The position numbers were made by a program, and so were the translations under genes. From UBA1783 sp045599505 (lineage in GTDB: Bacteria > Bacillota_I > Bacilli_A > Erysipelotrichales > Erysipelotrichaceae): DNA of 13,358 nt. The DNA lies in contig JAZRWC010000095.1 in NCBI GenBank assembly GCA_045599505.1, positions 1 through 13,358 of the forward strand, read 5' to 3'. The stretch's first letter is position 1; the number at the start of each line of letters is the position of its first letter. Shown here in pieces: positions 6,643-13,358 of this stretch. The notes below the pieces were generated by a model. That model saw only the letters and a program-made list of their open reading frames with translations, had not been told where the DNA came from and did not search any database.

Positions 6643-7246
6643 ACTTTCCTTTTGTCTTCTTTTCTGCCTTTTCAAGATACTTCTTTTCGTTTTCCTTGTC
6701 GCCTTTATTACCATACATCTTGGCAATCATATAATACAATGGAACAGGCATTGAATCACCAAACTGCTTTTCAGTTTCTAATAAAGTATCTAAATACTTG
6801 TAGCCTTTTTTAATTTGAATATCATAGAACATTTCTGACTGTTCATATTCTTTTTCGCTAGCTACCTGTTTTAAAGCATCTAGATATTTAGTTGCTCTTT
6901 TTTCATCATTGATCGTGATGTAGTAGTTTAATACTTGATTATAGAATTCTAATGACTGCTTTTTAGTCATATTCATAGATTCCATCTTTTTGCATTGTTC
7001 ATCAATTAAATTTACCTTCTTCTGGTAAATAGCTGCTGATAGCTTGATGAATTCTAGGTTGTAAGGTGAAATATACTTAACTTCATTTTTGTCCTCTACA
7101 AGCTTGTAGAATGTCTTATAATCCAAACTCTGTAAAGGTTTGATTAATTTTTCTGATTGCTTCTTTCTTTTTGTTTCAAAGTAAACGTTAGGCAATATTA
7201 ATAAAGCTAATACTGCACCAATCATTACATAATAATACCATTGCAT
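6641..7246 (-). CDS. Single-pass membrane protein with helical TPR-like cytosolic part
   Basis: A 201-residue protein not recognised as a named family. Residues 4-22 (YYYVMIGAVLALLILPNVY) form one membrane span followed by a basic stretch (ETKRKKQ), so the C-terminal part should face the cytosol. The remainder is charged, rich in Lys, Glu and Tyr, and predicted fully helical. Its last part, about 168-195 (PLYYMIAKMYGNKGDKENEK and on), looks like a tetratricopeptide repeat, and earlier helix pairs are similar. This suggests a membrane-tethered scaffold for protein contacts. The ATG has AGAGGTG nine bases upstream and lies 15 bp after the DeoR gene, whose transcript it shares. It is the last gene before the operon terminator. 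No catalytic motif is visible, and its link to sugar metabolism is by position only. Confidence 0.7.
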   Translation of the reverse strand: MQWYYYVMIGAVLALLILPNVYFETKRKKQSEKLIKPLQSLDYKTFYKLVEDKNEVKYISPYNLEFIKLSAAIYQKKVNLIDEQCKKMESMNMTKKQSLEFYNQVLNYYITINDEKRATKYLDALKQVASEKEYEQSEMFYDIQIKKGYKYLDTLLETEKQFGDSMPVPLYYMIAKMYGNKGDKENEKKYLEKAEKKTKGK

Positions 7247-7261
7247 ATAAATACACCTCTA

Positions 7262-8002
7262 CTATCTATTAGTTGCTACATACTTGATTAAAGAATAATC
7301 GAAGTCTTCATTTTTTACATCTGTAATTACTGTAGCATCATTTAACTTACCAAACTGTACAAAATAGAATTTATTGAACTTTGTATGGTCAGCTAAAATG
7401 TACTTTTCATTTGAGTTTTTTAAAGCGATACGCTTAATTTCTCCTTCATCCTCACTAGTAGTTGTAAATCCACTCTTTTCATGGATACCATTAGTTCCTA
7501 CAAAGGCAATATCAAACATTCTTTCATTTAGGCTTCTTTCAGTTTCCTTACCAACAATAGCTGTTGTACTAGTCTTGATAAATCCACCTAGAACAAATAC
7601 TTTGATACCTTTTTCAGCTAACTTTTCAGCATGTTTTAAGCTATTAGTAACAACATTAATATCTTTAGCTCTAATATAATCGATCATCTTATATGTTGAG
7701 CTACCAGCATCAATAAATACTAACTGACCATCTTTAATTAGATGTGCTGCATATCTACCAATATCATTTTTCTCATCTGGATTGATATACAGCTTCAACT
7801 TCATTGGATTTTCAAAATACTGATTTTCAGGAAGAGTCACACCTCCATGGAATCTTTCAATTAACTTCTCTTCTTCCATTTCAACTAAATCACGTCTGAT
7901 AGTAGCAGTAGATGCGTTCATCTTCTCTGCTAATTCATTTACTGTGATCATATGCTTCTCTTTTAAGATATGCAATATTTCCGCTCTTCTTGATTCTTTC
8001 AT
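7262..8002 (-). CDS. DeoR/GlpR-family sugar operon regulator
   Basis: A 246-residue repressor of the DeoR family, full length. The N-terminal winged helix-turn-helix spans about residues 5-55, with the recognition helix around STATIRRDL (31-39) and the family-typical RFHGGVTL. The C-terminal sugar-phosphate sensor domain shows FIDAGSSTYKM (97-106, phosphate loop), GTNGIHEKSGFTT (169-181) and YILADHTKF (201-209). Such regulators release DNA on binding a phosphorylated sugar. The gene starts six bases after the HAD gene, with AGGAAGG lying in the end of that gene, so the two are coupled. The expected target is the operon promoter near 13257-13284, where TGTTCA/TGAACA half sites cluster. The effector is probably the phosphate made by the PTS or PfkB steps (inference). 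Confidence 0.92.
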   Translation of the reverse strand: MKESRRAEILHILKEKHMITVNELAEKMNASTATIRRDLVEMEEEKLIERFHGGVTLPENQYFENPMKLKLYINPDEKNDIGRYAAHLIKDGQLVFIDAGSSTYKMIDYIRAKDINVVTNSLKHAEKLAEKGIKVFVLGGFIKTSTTAIVGKETERSLNERMFDIAFVGTNGIHEKSGFTTTSEDEGEIKRIALKNSNEKYILADHTKFNKFYFVQFGKLNDATVITDVKNEDFDYSLIKYVATNR

Positions 8003-8008
8003 AAAAAA

Positions 8009-8797
8009 CTACCTTCCTAATTGTAAAATAATATCAATAGCTTCACTAACTGAATCTACTGTATATTTTGCATGTTCTTTAACCCAATTTGGTGACTTGT
8101 TCATACAGAATGATATTGGAACATAATCCATAGCCTCAATATCATTTTGAGCATCACCAATAAAGGCGATATCATTAACATCTACGTTATACAACTTGCA
8201 ATACTGCTTAATTGCTTCACCCTTACTAACCTTTTTAGGTAATATTTCAATATATCCTAATTGGTTTGTAATACATCTGATATCAAATCCACTGTTATTT
8301 ACAGCGTTTATAACTTCATTTCTTTCTTCATCGCTATTTGTGATAACTGTGCATTTAAAGATGTTTCCATCATTACTATCGAAGTAACTTGGAGTTATTG
8401 TTTCTCTTCTTTTTAATAAATTAGCACTAGGTCCACTACCAAAATCCAAACAAACTGAATTTTCAGGCATATGGAAATATGCTGTTGTATTAATCTTTAT
8501 ATCCTTAATAGCTTGATAAATTAGCTTGGCACTTACAGCACAAGAATATACATTTTCACCATTGACAGATAAATATCCACCATTAGATCCAATATATTTA
8601 TTAAATGATAAATTACACTTTTTTGATAATAGCTCGATAGCTTGAACTCCTCTACCAGTAGCGACAATCATTTCACCACCATTATTATAATATAACTGAA
8701 GTGCCTTGATGTCCGTTTCTTTAATCAAAAAATCATTATTTACGAAATCTTCTTCCCATAATGTGCCGTCTAAGTCACTGAATAATAATTTAATCAT
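8009..8797 (-). CDS. Cof-type HAD-IIB family phosphatase
   Basis: A 262-residue haloacid dehalogenase-like phosphatase. Motif I is DLDGT at 8-12 (nucleophile Asp8, acid Asp10), motif II is ATGRG with Thr47, motif III is Lys192 in SKGEA, and motif IV is GDAQND at 214-219. All are intact. The cap between about residues 80 and 190 is of the C2 (Cof, IIB) type. Members dephosphorylate sugar phosphates and other small phosphates in the cytosol. Here it may recycle or relieve a phosphate made by the PTS or the PfkB kinase. The ATG has GAGGAAA upstream. A hairpin separates it from the ceramidase-like gene, and it is followed by the DeoR gene with a six-base gap, so the two form a tight pair. Confidence 0.92.
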   Translation of the reverse strand: MIKLLFSDLDGTLWEEDFVNNDFLIKETDIKALQLYYNNGGEMIVATGRGVQAIELLSKKCNLSFNKYIGSNGGYLSVNGENVYSCAVSAKLIYQAIKDIKINTTAYFHMPENSVCLDFGSGPSANLLKRRETITPSYFDSNDGNIFKCTVITNSDEERNEVINAVNNSGFDIRCITNQLGYIEILPKKVSKGEAIKQYCKLYNVDVNDIAFIGDAQNDIEAMDYVPISFCMNKSPNWVKEHAKYTVDSVSEAIDIILQLGR

Positions 8798-8812
8798 AAT
8801 CGTTTCCTCACT

Positions 8813-8852
8813 AAAGAAAGGGAGGTGAGCAGATTAACTGCTCATCTCACCT
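8813..8852 (-). terminator. Hairpin with two competing pairings between ceramidase-like and HAD genes
   Basis: TGAGCAG (8826-8832) pairs with CTGCTCA (8838-8844). Alternatively AGGTGAG (8823-8829) pairs with CTCACCT (8846-8852). The two pairings share the TGAG bases and exclude one another in part. The minus-strand tail is CCTCCCTTTCTTT, a poor T run, so it acts as a weak terminator or an RNA-stability element at most. No separate promoter for the HAD gene is seen. Confidence 0.5.
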
Positions 8853-8853
8853 A

Positions 8854-10080
8854 CTATAAATTCTTAACAATATCTTCAATAAATAGATCAGGAACTCCTG
8901 CAGGATAATTAGTTACATTAGCCTCTTGAGAAAATCCTTCATATGCTTCTTTTTCAACCATGTAGCCTAAGTGACAAGGGTTTACATAGCCCCATACACA
9001 ACATACTTTAGCTTTTGAAGCATCCTTAATTCTTTGACCTAAAACTGATCCTAATTCACCAGGAATTAATACAATCTGTAAGTCTTTACCGAAGTCCATA
9101 ACCTTGTATGGCATATCAACTACAACATGACCACTTCCAGCTTTGATCTTTCTTTCGAAAGCACCGATACCAGTCTTTAATAACTTGATAGTATCGAAAT
9201 CTGTTTCAGTTTCTAAACGCTTTTCGAAATCAGCTTTCTTAGTTACATAAACGCTAGCATCAACATCATATTCAGTTCTGTAAGAATACTTACGAACGTT
9301 GAATTCAGTTAATTCTAAAGTAGTCCAAGCAGATCTTTTCTTTCTAATCTGATCAATTAACATGTTAGCCTGGTATTCAACTTCAGAGAATACATTTGCA
9401 CGACGATACTGTTTATTACCCATATCACCAGCATTACCCTGAGCCATAAATACTGGGCAACCAAATTCTTCTTCTAACTTATTTCTTAATTCACCGAATA
9501 AGTCTGCTGAACATTCCATAAAGTTAGGACCTAAGATTGTACAATGATGAGCCATTGTATACCATAAACAAACTGGCTTACCATCTTTATTAAATGAAAT
9601 AAAATGAACTAACTTATCAGACCACTTATTCTTATCATTACGATTTGAATATAAGCCATCGATTAAACAATTAGAATACTGTACTTCAACATCTTCTTTT
9701 TCACTATCCCAAAGTTCAACAACTGAAGAAGCTACTGTTTCAACTACTGATTCAATATATTCTTCATCCATTACTCTATCATAGTATGAACCAACCATTG
9801 GTCCTGAATGAGTATGAGTACCAGCTAAGATAATATCATCTTCGCTTAATGCTAAACCCTTAGAATTAATACGGCCAATAATCTTATCAGCCAAGTCTTT
9901 CTGGATACCAGAGAAATCACAAGTAACCCAAGCCATCTTCTTTCCACAGTTATCTAAAACAAATGTTGTAGACTTGATTGGGTCATGAACTCTTTCAAAG
10001 AAAGTTGTTCTTTGAATGTAACCACCCTGCCACATTGGTCTTGTAGGTGTTAAATCACAACGCTTAAAATTAATTTTCAT
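8854..10080 (-). CDS. Neutral/alkaline ceramidase-domain protein, cytosolic, short form
   Basis: A 408-residue protein with the N-terminal catalytic-type domain of neutral ceramidases. Visible family motifs are GTHTHSGP (87-94), a His pair in MAHHCTILGPN (176-186), QGNAGDMGNK (214-223), LIPGELG (338-344) and the Tyr of LGYM (373). By analogy with the Pseudomonas enzyme, one His in THTHS, a His of AHH, Glu342 and Tyr373 would hold the zinc ion. The nucleophilic Ser of the GDxSPN motif is replaced by Gly221, so classical ceramidase chemistry is doubtful. Secreted bacterial ceramidases are near 650 residues with a signal peptide. This one lacks both the signal and the C-terminal Ig-like domain. 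It sits after PTS IID, behind an attenuator, with AAGGAG before its ATG, and the gene ends in two stop codons. It may hydrolyse an amide or ester of an imported sugar (inference). Confidence 0.75.
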   Translation of the reverse strand: MKINFKRCDLTPTRPMWQGGYIQRTTFFERVHDPIKSTTFVLDNCGKKMAWVTCDFSGIQKDLADKIIGRINSKGLALSEDDIILAGTHTHSGPMVGSYYDRVMDEEYIESVVETVASSVVELWDSEKEDVEVQYSNCLIDGLYSNRNDKNKWSDKLVHFISFNKDGKPVCLWYTMAHHCTILGPNFMECSADLFGELRNKLEEEFGCPVFMAQGNAGDMGNKQYRRANVFSEVEYQANMLIDQIRKKRSAWTTLELTEFNVRKYSYRTEYDVDASVYVTKKADFEKRLETETDFDTIKLLKTGIGAFERKIKAGSGHVVVDMPYKVMDFGKDLQIVLIPGELGSVLGQRIKDASKAKVCCVWGYVNPCHLGYMVEKEAYEGFSQEANVTNYPAGVPDLFIEDIVKNL

Positions 10081-10092
10081 TTTGGTCTCCTT

Positions 10093-10123
10093 AAAAAATT
10101 AGGCGGCGTTAACTACGCCGCCT
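10093..10123 (-). terminator. GC-rich internal terminator/attenuator before the ceramidase-like gene
   Basis: AGGCGGCG (10101-10108) pairs perfectly with CGCCGCCT (10116-10123) around a seven-base loop. It is followed on the minus strand by AATTTTTT and then directly by the AAGGAG ribosome site of the next gene. It is the most GC-rich element of the window. As the next ATG is only 13 bases from the tail, the hairpin probably makes most transcripts stop after IID, giving more PTS than downstream enzymes. Confidence 0.85.
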
Positions 10124-10138
10124 GATAATTGTTTATTT

Positions 10139-10939
10139 TTAGCCTAAGATACCTAAAGCTGCACCAACAATTGAAATGCCTAATACTACGAATACTAACT
10201 GAGTAATAGTAACTTTTCTATTACCTAATAATCTGTAGCAGATGTAAGTTAATAAGATTGGGATTGAATAAGGAATAATCTTATCTAACTGTTCCTGGAT
10301 TGACATTGAAGTTCCAGTAGCGAAATTAATAACATAAGGAATCTGTACAGATACTACTGATGGGATTAAAGCACCAACTACAGTTAAACCTAAAACTGAA
10401 CATGCATCAGTTAAAGTCTGTAATGTAGAACGTAAAGAAGTGATTAACTTCATACCTAAATCATAACCGTATTCAGTAAACTTCATACGGAATGCTAATA
10501 AGAATACCTGGAATACTGTCCATAAGATAATACCAACAGGGTTACCTTCGATAGCCATTGGAGCTGCGATAGATGCCCAGATTGTTGGGATAACTGACCA
10601 GAATAATGTATCACCGATACCAGCTAAAGGACCCATAACACCAGTCTTGAAATCCTGGATAACGCCCTTACCTTCGATACCTAATTCTTCTTCCATTGCT
10701 AATACAACACCTAAGATGATCTGAACCATGTATGGCTGAGTGTTGAAATACTGCCATTCATTGATCATAGCTTCCTGTAAATCCTTAGGATCTGTATGAA
10801 TCTTCTTTAATGCTGGATATAATGCATTAGCAAAGCCCTGACCGAACTGATATTCATAACAATATGAAATCATAACTAATGACATCCATCTTAAGTTAGC
10901 GTTTCTGATATCCTGCTTTGTTAAAATACCCTTACTCAT
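10139..10939 (-). CDS. PTS mannose-family IID membrane component
   Basis: A 266-residue membrane subunit of a mannose/fructose/sorbose-type phosphotransferase system, of normal length. The N-terminal region (residues 8-35, LTKQDIRNANLRW and following) and VMGPLAGIGDTLFW at 101-114 are family signatures, and the C-terminal part holds hydrophobic segments. With IIC it forms the sugar channel in the inner membrane. The ATG overlaps the last codons of IIC (8-base overlap), and AGGAGGT lies before it inside IIC, so synthesis is coupled. The sugar specificity cannot be read from the sequence. Confidence 0.95.
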   Translation of the reverse strand: MSKGILTKQDIRNANLRWMSLVMISYCYEYQFGQGFANALYPALKKIHTDPKDLQEAMINEWQYFNTQPYMVQIILGVVLAMEEELGIEGKGVIQDFKTGVMGPLAGIGDTLFWSVIPTIWASIAAPMAIEGNPVGIILWTVFQVFLLAFRMKFTEYGYDLGMKLITSLRSTLQTLTDACSVLGLTVVGALIPSVVSVQIPYVINFATGTSMSIQEQLDKIIPYSIPILLTYICYRLLGNRKVTITQLVFVVLGISIVGAALGILG

Positions 10940-11714
10940 CTTCCATACCTCCTGGAACAGTTGTAGCTACGCCTGCGCCCTTCTTCATTTCATCGTTGTA
11001 GTACTTGATAGCTAAACCAACACCGATTAAACCTACACCTAATGTTGGAACGCCCATGTATGCATACATAACGAAACCGATGATTAAGTATAAGATGTTC
11101 TTCTTAACTGGCATGTAATTTAATAACATAGCCATACCTGTTACTGGTAAGATCTTACCTGCAACCTTCATACCATCGAATAACCAAGCTGGCATGTAGC
11201 TAACGATTGCTTCAACTACTGGCTGACCTAATAATAATACGATGATAACTGGTAATAAGTAACATGCTGAAATAACTACATAATGCCACTTTAATACTGC
11301 TAAACCACCTTCGATATCTCCAGCTGTAACCTTGTCTAAACCAGCCTGAGAAATACGACCGTTGATAACCTTACGTGCAACGTCTAAGTTAACGTATAAC
11401 ATACCTACTGGTAAACCTACAGCTAAACCAATTTCGTAGCCTGCGCCACCAGAGATAGCAACGATTACAGTAATGATTGTTGTTAATACATAGTTAGGAA
11501 CTGATGCACCGCCTAAACCTACAACACCCATTGACATTAACTGTAAAGTACCACCAATGAACATACCTGTTTTGAAATCGCCTAAAATTAAGCCTAAAAC
11601 AGCACCGATAATTACTGGCTTACCAATGAACTGAGTCTGAGGACCGCTATCTAAAGCGATGATTTCAGTAAATAGTAAAACCAGGATTAACTGGAATACA
11701 TTTAAACCAAACAT
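10932..11714 (-). CDS. PTS mannose-family IIC membrane component
   Basis: A 260-residue polytopic inner-membrane permease subunit. The family signature DFKTGMFIGGTLQLM at 46-60, followed by GVVGLGGASVPN, is clear, and hydrophobic spans cover most of the rest. It carries the sugar across the membrane as IIB phosphorylates it. The ribosome site is a modest GAGAG about 11 bases before the ATG, and the 26-bp gap after IIB consists of T/A repeats. The C-terminal tail (GGMEDE) also encodes the IID ribosome site. Confidence 0.95.
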   Translation of the reverse strand: MFGLNVFQLILVLLFTEIIALDSGPQTQFIGKPVIIGAVLGLILGDFKTGMFIGGTLQLMSMGVVGLGGASVPNYVLTTIITVIVAISGGAGYEIGLAVGLPVGMLYVNLDVARKVINGRISQAGLDKVTAGDIEGGLAVLKWHYVVISACYLLPVIIVLLLGQPVVEAIVSYMPAWLFDGMKVAGKILPVTGMAMLLNYMPVKKNILYLIIGFVMYAYMGVPTLGVGLIGVGLAIKYYNDEMKKGAGVATTVPGGMEDE

Positions 11715-11740
11715 AATAAATCTTCTCTCTTTCTATTTTA

Positions 11741-12217
11741 TTATTTTATTATTTTGCTAAATTCTACAGCCTTTACACCAGGATTATGCTGTACGATAAC
11801 TCTAATACCCTTATTAACGATTGCCTTAGTATCTTCTACTTCTTCTTCAGTGAAGTAGCATCGATTGCTTAATTTGATACCATCGCCAATACGGTCTGTT
11901 GCACCAAGCATAACTTCTTTGATAGGTACTCCAGCTTCAATTAGCTTTAAAAATACCTTTGGTGTTCTAGCTAAAATGAACAATCTCTGACCTTCGTACT
12001 TACCAACAGCGAAATTGTTTAGAGCAGTTTCTAAAGTAATGATACTAGCTGCATAGCCATTTGGCTTAGCCATCATCATCATTTCCTTACGCATTGGGTT
12101 AGTAGCTACTTCATCGTCAACAACCATGATACGATTGCAGTCAGTAGTAGGTAAATACTGTGAGATAACGATTCCGTGTAATAATCTGTTATCCAATCTT
12201 GATAAAGTTACTATCAT
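11741..12217 (-). CDS. PTS mannose-family IIB phosphotransfer component
   Basis: A 158-residue soluble subunit that receives phosphate from IIA and hands it to the incoming sugar. The active-site loop is RLDNRLLHG (7-15) with phosphorylated His14. Most relatives have DDRLIHGQV, so the second Asp is Asn here. The ATG overlaps the TGA of the PfkB gene (ATGA), and a strong AAAGGAG lies before it. It is a stand-alone IIB; no IIA domain is fused to it or encoded elsewhere in the window. Confidence 0.94.
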   Translation of the reverse strand: MIVTLSRLDNRLLHGIVISQYLPTTDCNRIMVVDDEVATNPMRKEMMMMAKPNGYAASIITLETALNNFAVGKYEGQRLFILARTPKVFLKLIEAGVPIKEVMLGATDRIGDGIKLSNRCYFTEEEVEDTKAIVNKGIRVIVQHNPGVKAVEFSKIIK

Positions 12218-13128
12218 ACAATTCTCCTTTTACTTACACAAACATTTGTGTATTTCTCTTTCATTCCTTCTAAAGTTGCTAATCCACTTGAGCAAGCTGT
12301 TGCTTGACCTGCAGCAGCGCCATATTTTAATGCTTCTACAACGTCATCTGTCTGATACAAAGTACCAATAAAACCAGCTAACATGCTATCTCCAGCTCCT
12401 GTAGTATTTACAGCTTTTCCTACTGGATGAGTCACATCATAAACGGCATCTGTGCTGTAGTATCTTGCTCCTTCCTCACCAAGTGATAATAGAATGCTCT
12501 TAACACCTGTTTGAAGCAGCTTACTAGCAAGTTCATCAACATCTCCATCAGAAACGTTGAAGATACTCAACAGTTCATGTTTGTTAGGCTTGATCAAATC
12601 AATTTCACATTTGTTGAAATCATCAAATGTAAGGTCTGTTGAATCTAGAACAATTTTAGCGTTTCTTTCCTTTACGATTCTGCTAGCTTCTAGTAAGAAT
12701 TCTTTTCCTAATCCTTCAGCTAAACGTCCACATATTAGAAGTACATCACCTGGATTGATTTCTTCGATTTTACTTAGCATTTCTTGCTTTTGAACTTCTC
12801 CAACATGAAAATTGTTTGAGTTAATATCTGTTTCGACGTTAGCTCTAACTTTCACATTAATTCTATTAATTGAGTCAGTTTTAACTCCAACAAAATTAAT
12901 GTGTTCGAACTTTTCAATCTCTTCAGATATAAATGATCCTGTAAATCCTCCCACGAATGTTAGGACAGTAGAATCAACGTTCATATTATCCAAAACCATT
13001 GATACATTTATGCCTTTTCCACCTAGTGCACAGTAGCTAGAAGAAGTTCTATTGATGCCCTCATTAAGCTTACCTGAAAGCATCATATATAAATCTATGC
13101 TAGGATTTGGAGTAAGTGTGTAAATCAA
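12214..13128 (-). CDS. PfkB-family sugar-phosphate kinase (1-phosphofructokinase/tagatose-6-phosphate kinase type)
   Basis: A 304-residue cytosolic ribokinase-fold kinase. MIYTLTPNPSID at the N-terminus, GGKGINVS at 36-43, VKVRANVETDIN (the ETEIN-type region), KPNKHE at 180-185 and NTTGAGDSMLAGF at 241-253 with catalytic-base Asp247 match the LacC/FruK branch. These add a second phosphate to a hexose monophosphate, giving a bisphosphate for aldolase. The frame stays open 18 codons further upstream, but the TTG at 13126-13128 is chosen because it gives the family's MIYTLT start and has AAGGTGG six to twelve bases before it. A TTG start may limit its level. It is first in the PTS operon, so it probably acts on the PTS product; fructose-1-phosphate and tagatose-6-phosphate are both possible. 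Confidence 0.88.
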   Translation of the reverse strand: MIYTLTPNPSIDLYMMLSGKLNEGINRTSSSYCALGGKGINVSMVLDNMNVDSTVLTFVGGFTGSFISEEIEKFEHINFVGVKTDSINRINVKVRANVETDINSNNFHVGEVQKQEMLSKIEEINPGDVLLICGRLAEGLGKEFLLEASRIVKERNAKIVLDSTDLTFDDFNKCEIDLIKPNKHELLSIFNVSDGDVDELASKLLQTGVKSILLSLGEEGARYYSTDAVYDVTHPVGKAVNTTGAGDSMLAGFIGTLYQTDDVVEALKYGAAAGQATACSSGLATLEGMKEKYTNVCVSKRRIV

Positions 13129-13203
13129 TTCAATCACCACCTTGAACAATTCTATTATTTGTTTTTGTTCATTTATTGTCAATCAATTATTGAACATTTG
13201 CAA

Positions 13204-13219
13204 AAGAAATCGTTTACAT
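13204..13219 (-). promoter_or_regulatory. cre-like site (CcpA catabolite repression)
   Basis: ATGTAAACGATTTCTT on the minus strand fits the cre consensus WTGNAARCGNWWWCAW with one mismatch. It lies about 40 bp downstream of the -10 box, where CcpA would block elongation. TTTGCA and TGCAAA half sites (13197-13202, 13223-13228) flank it symmetrically. This fits repression of a sugar operon when glucose is present. Confidence 0.65.
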
Positions 13220-13256
13220 GACTGCAAACACTCATTTTTTTGATTATTTATACACA

Positions 13257-13284
13257 ATTATAATCTTTTGTTAGATTTTGTCAA
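13257..13284 (-). promoter_or_regulatory. Consensus promoter of the PTS operon
   Basis: TTGACA (13279-13284), a 16-bp spacer and TATAAT (13257-13262) on the minus strand match sigma-A consensus exactly, about 130 bp before the kinase start. The long leader carries the cre-like site and the half sites. The bases beyond it to 13358 are very A/T-rich, may serve as an UP-type element, and contain no gene that I can see. Confidence 0.85.
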
Positions 13285-13358
13285 TTGTTCACTTTGTACT
13301 TTTTGATTATATTTTTTCATATTATTTGGTTAATATTTGTTTATATTCTATATTATTT

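Larger units (their letters stand above)
13143..13291. promoter_or_regulatory. Cluster of TGTTCA/TGAACA half sites, candidate DeoR operators
   Basis: On the plus strand TGAACA occurs at 13143-13148 and 13191-13196, and TGTTCA at 13166-13171 and 13286-13291, giving alternating inverted half sites around the operon promoter and leader. TGTTCR-type half sites are known for GlpR-like DeoR regulators. The last site lies just upstream of the -35 box and the first overlaps the kinase ribosome site. Binding by the DeoR protein of this operon is an inference. Confidence 0.5.

Noticed and set aside
11715..11760. Short T/A-rich repeats between the IIB and IIC genes
   Set aside because: They are simple low-complexity sequence in an A/T-rich genome, without hairpin or array structure.
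1..13358. CRISPR array, tRNA, rRNA or insertion-sequence transposase
   Set aside because: I looked and saw no regularly spaced direct repeats, no cloverleaf-type sequence and no transposase-like open frame. The only mobile-element signal is the intron end at the left edge.

Overview
The window reads as a chromosomal segment of a low-GC, gut-type Firmicute. The A/T-rich codon use, strong AGGAGG-like ribosome binding sites, consensus sigma-A type promoters, a CcpA (cre)-like site and a mannose-family PTS all point that way. An Erysipelotrichia-like relative is my best guess, but it is an inference. UGA is used as a stop (end of the sugar kinase gene), so the standard bacterial code applies. All genes lie on the minus strand except one TetR regulator.

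Left part (1-3167). The left edge holds the 5' end of a group II intron of the bacterial class C type, on the minus strand and inserted directly after a strong intrinsic terminator. That terminator ends the transcript of a metallo-beta-lactamase fold hydrolase. Upstream of the hydrolase is a GntP-family organic-acid permease, with a divergently read TetR regulator beside it. The permease promoter is near-perfect consensus (TTGACA-16-TATAAT) and is flanked by a palindrome that is a good operator candidate.

Middle part (3171-6608). A bidirectional terminator separates the TetR gene from a three-gene minus-strand cluster: alpha/beta hydrolase, SGNH hydrolase, MATE efflux pump. The two esterase-like enzymes have unrelated folds, are translationally coupled, and lack signal peptides. 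A small terminator-like hairpin sits just before the MATE gene.

Right part (6619-13358). This appears to be one long carbohydrate operon read right to left: a PfkB sugar kinase (TTG start), PTS IIB, IIC and IID of the mannose family, a cytosolic protein with a neutral-ceramidase-type domain, a Cof-type HAD phosphatase, a DeoR regulator, and a single-pass membrane protein with a helical, TPR-like tail. It starts from a consensus promoter with a downstream cre-like site and several TGTTCA/TGAACA half sites. It has an internal terminator/attenuator before the ceramidase-like gene, a second hairpin before the HAD gene, and ends at a terminator overlapping the last stop codon. No IIA component is present in the window. 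The presence of a ceramidase-domain protein lacking the expected nucleophilic serine inside a PTS operon is the most unusual gene content here. A plausible reading is import of a sugar derivative as its phosphate, followed by hydrolysis and a second phosphorylation. The substrate cannot be told from sequence.
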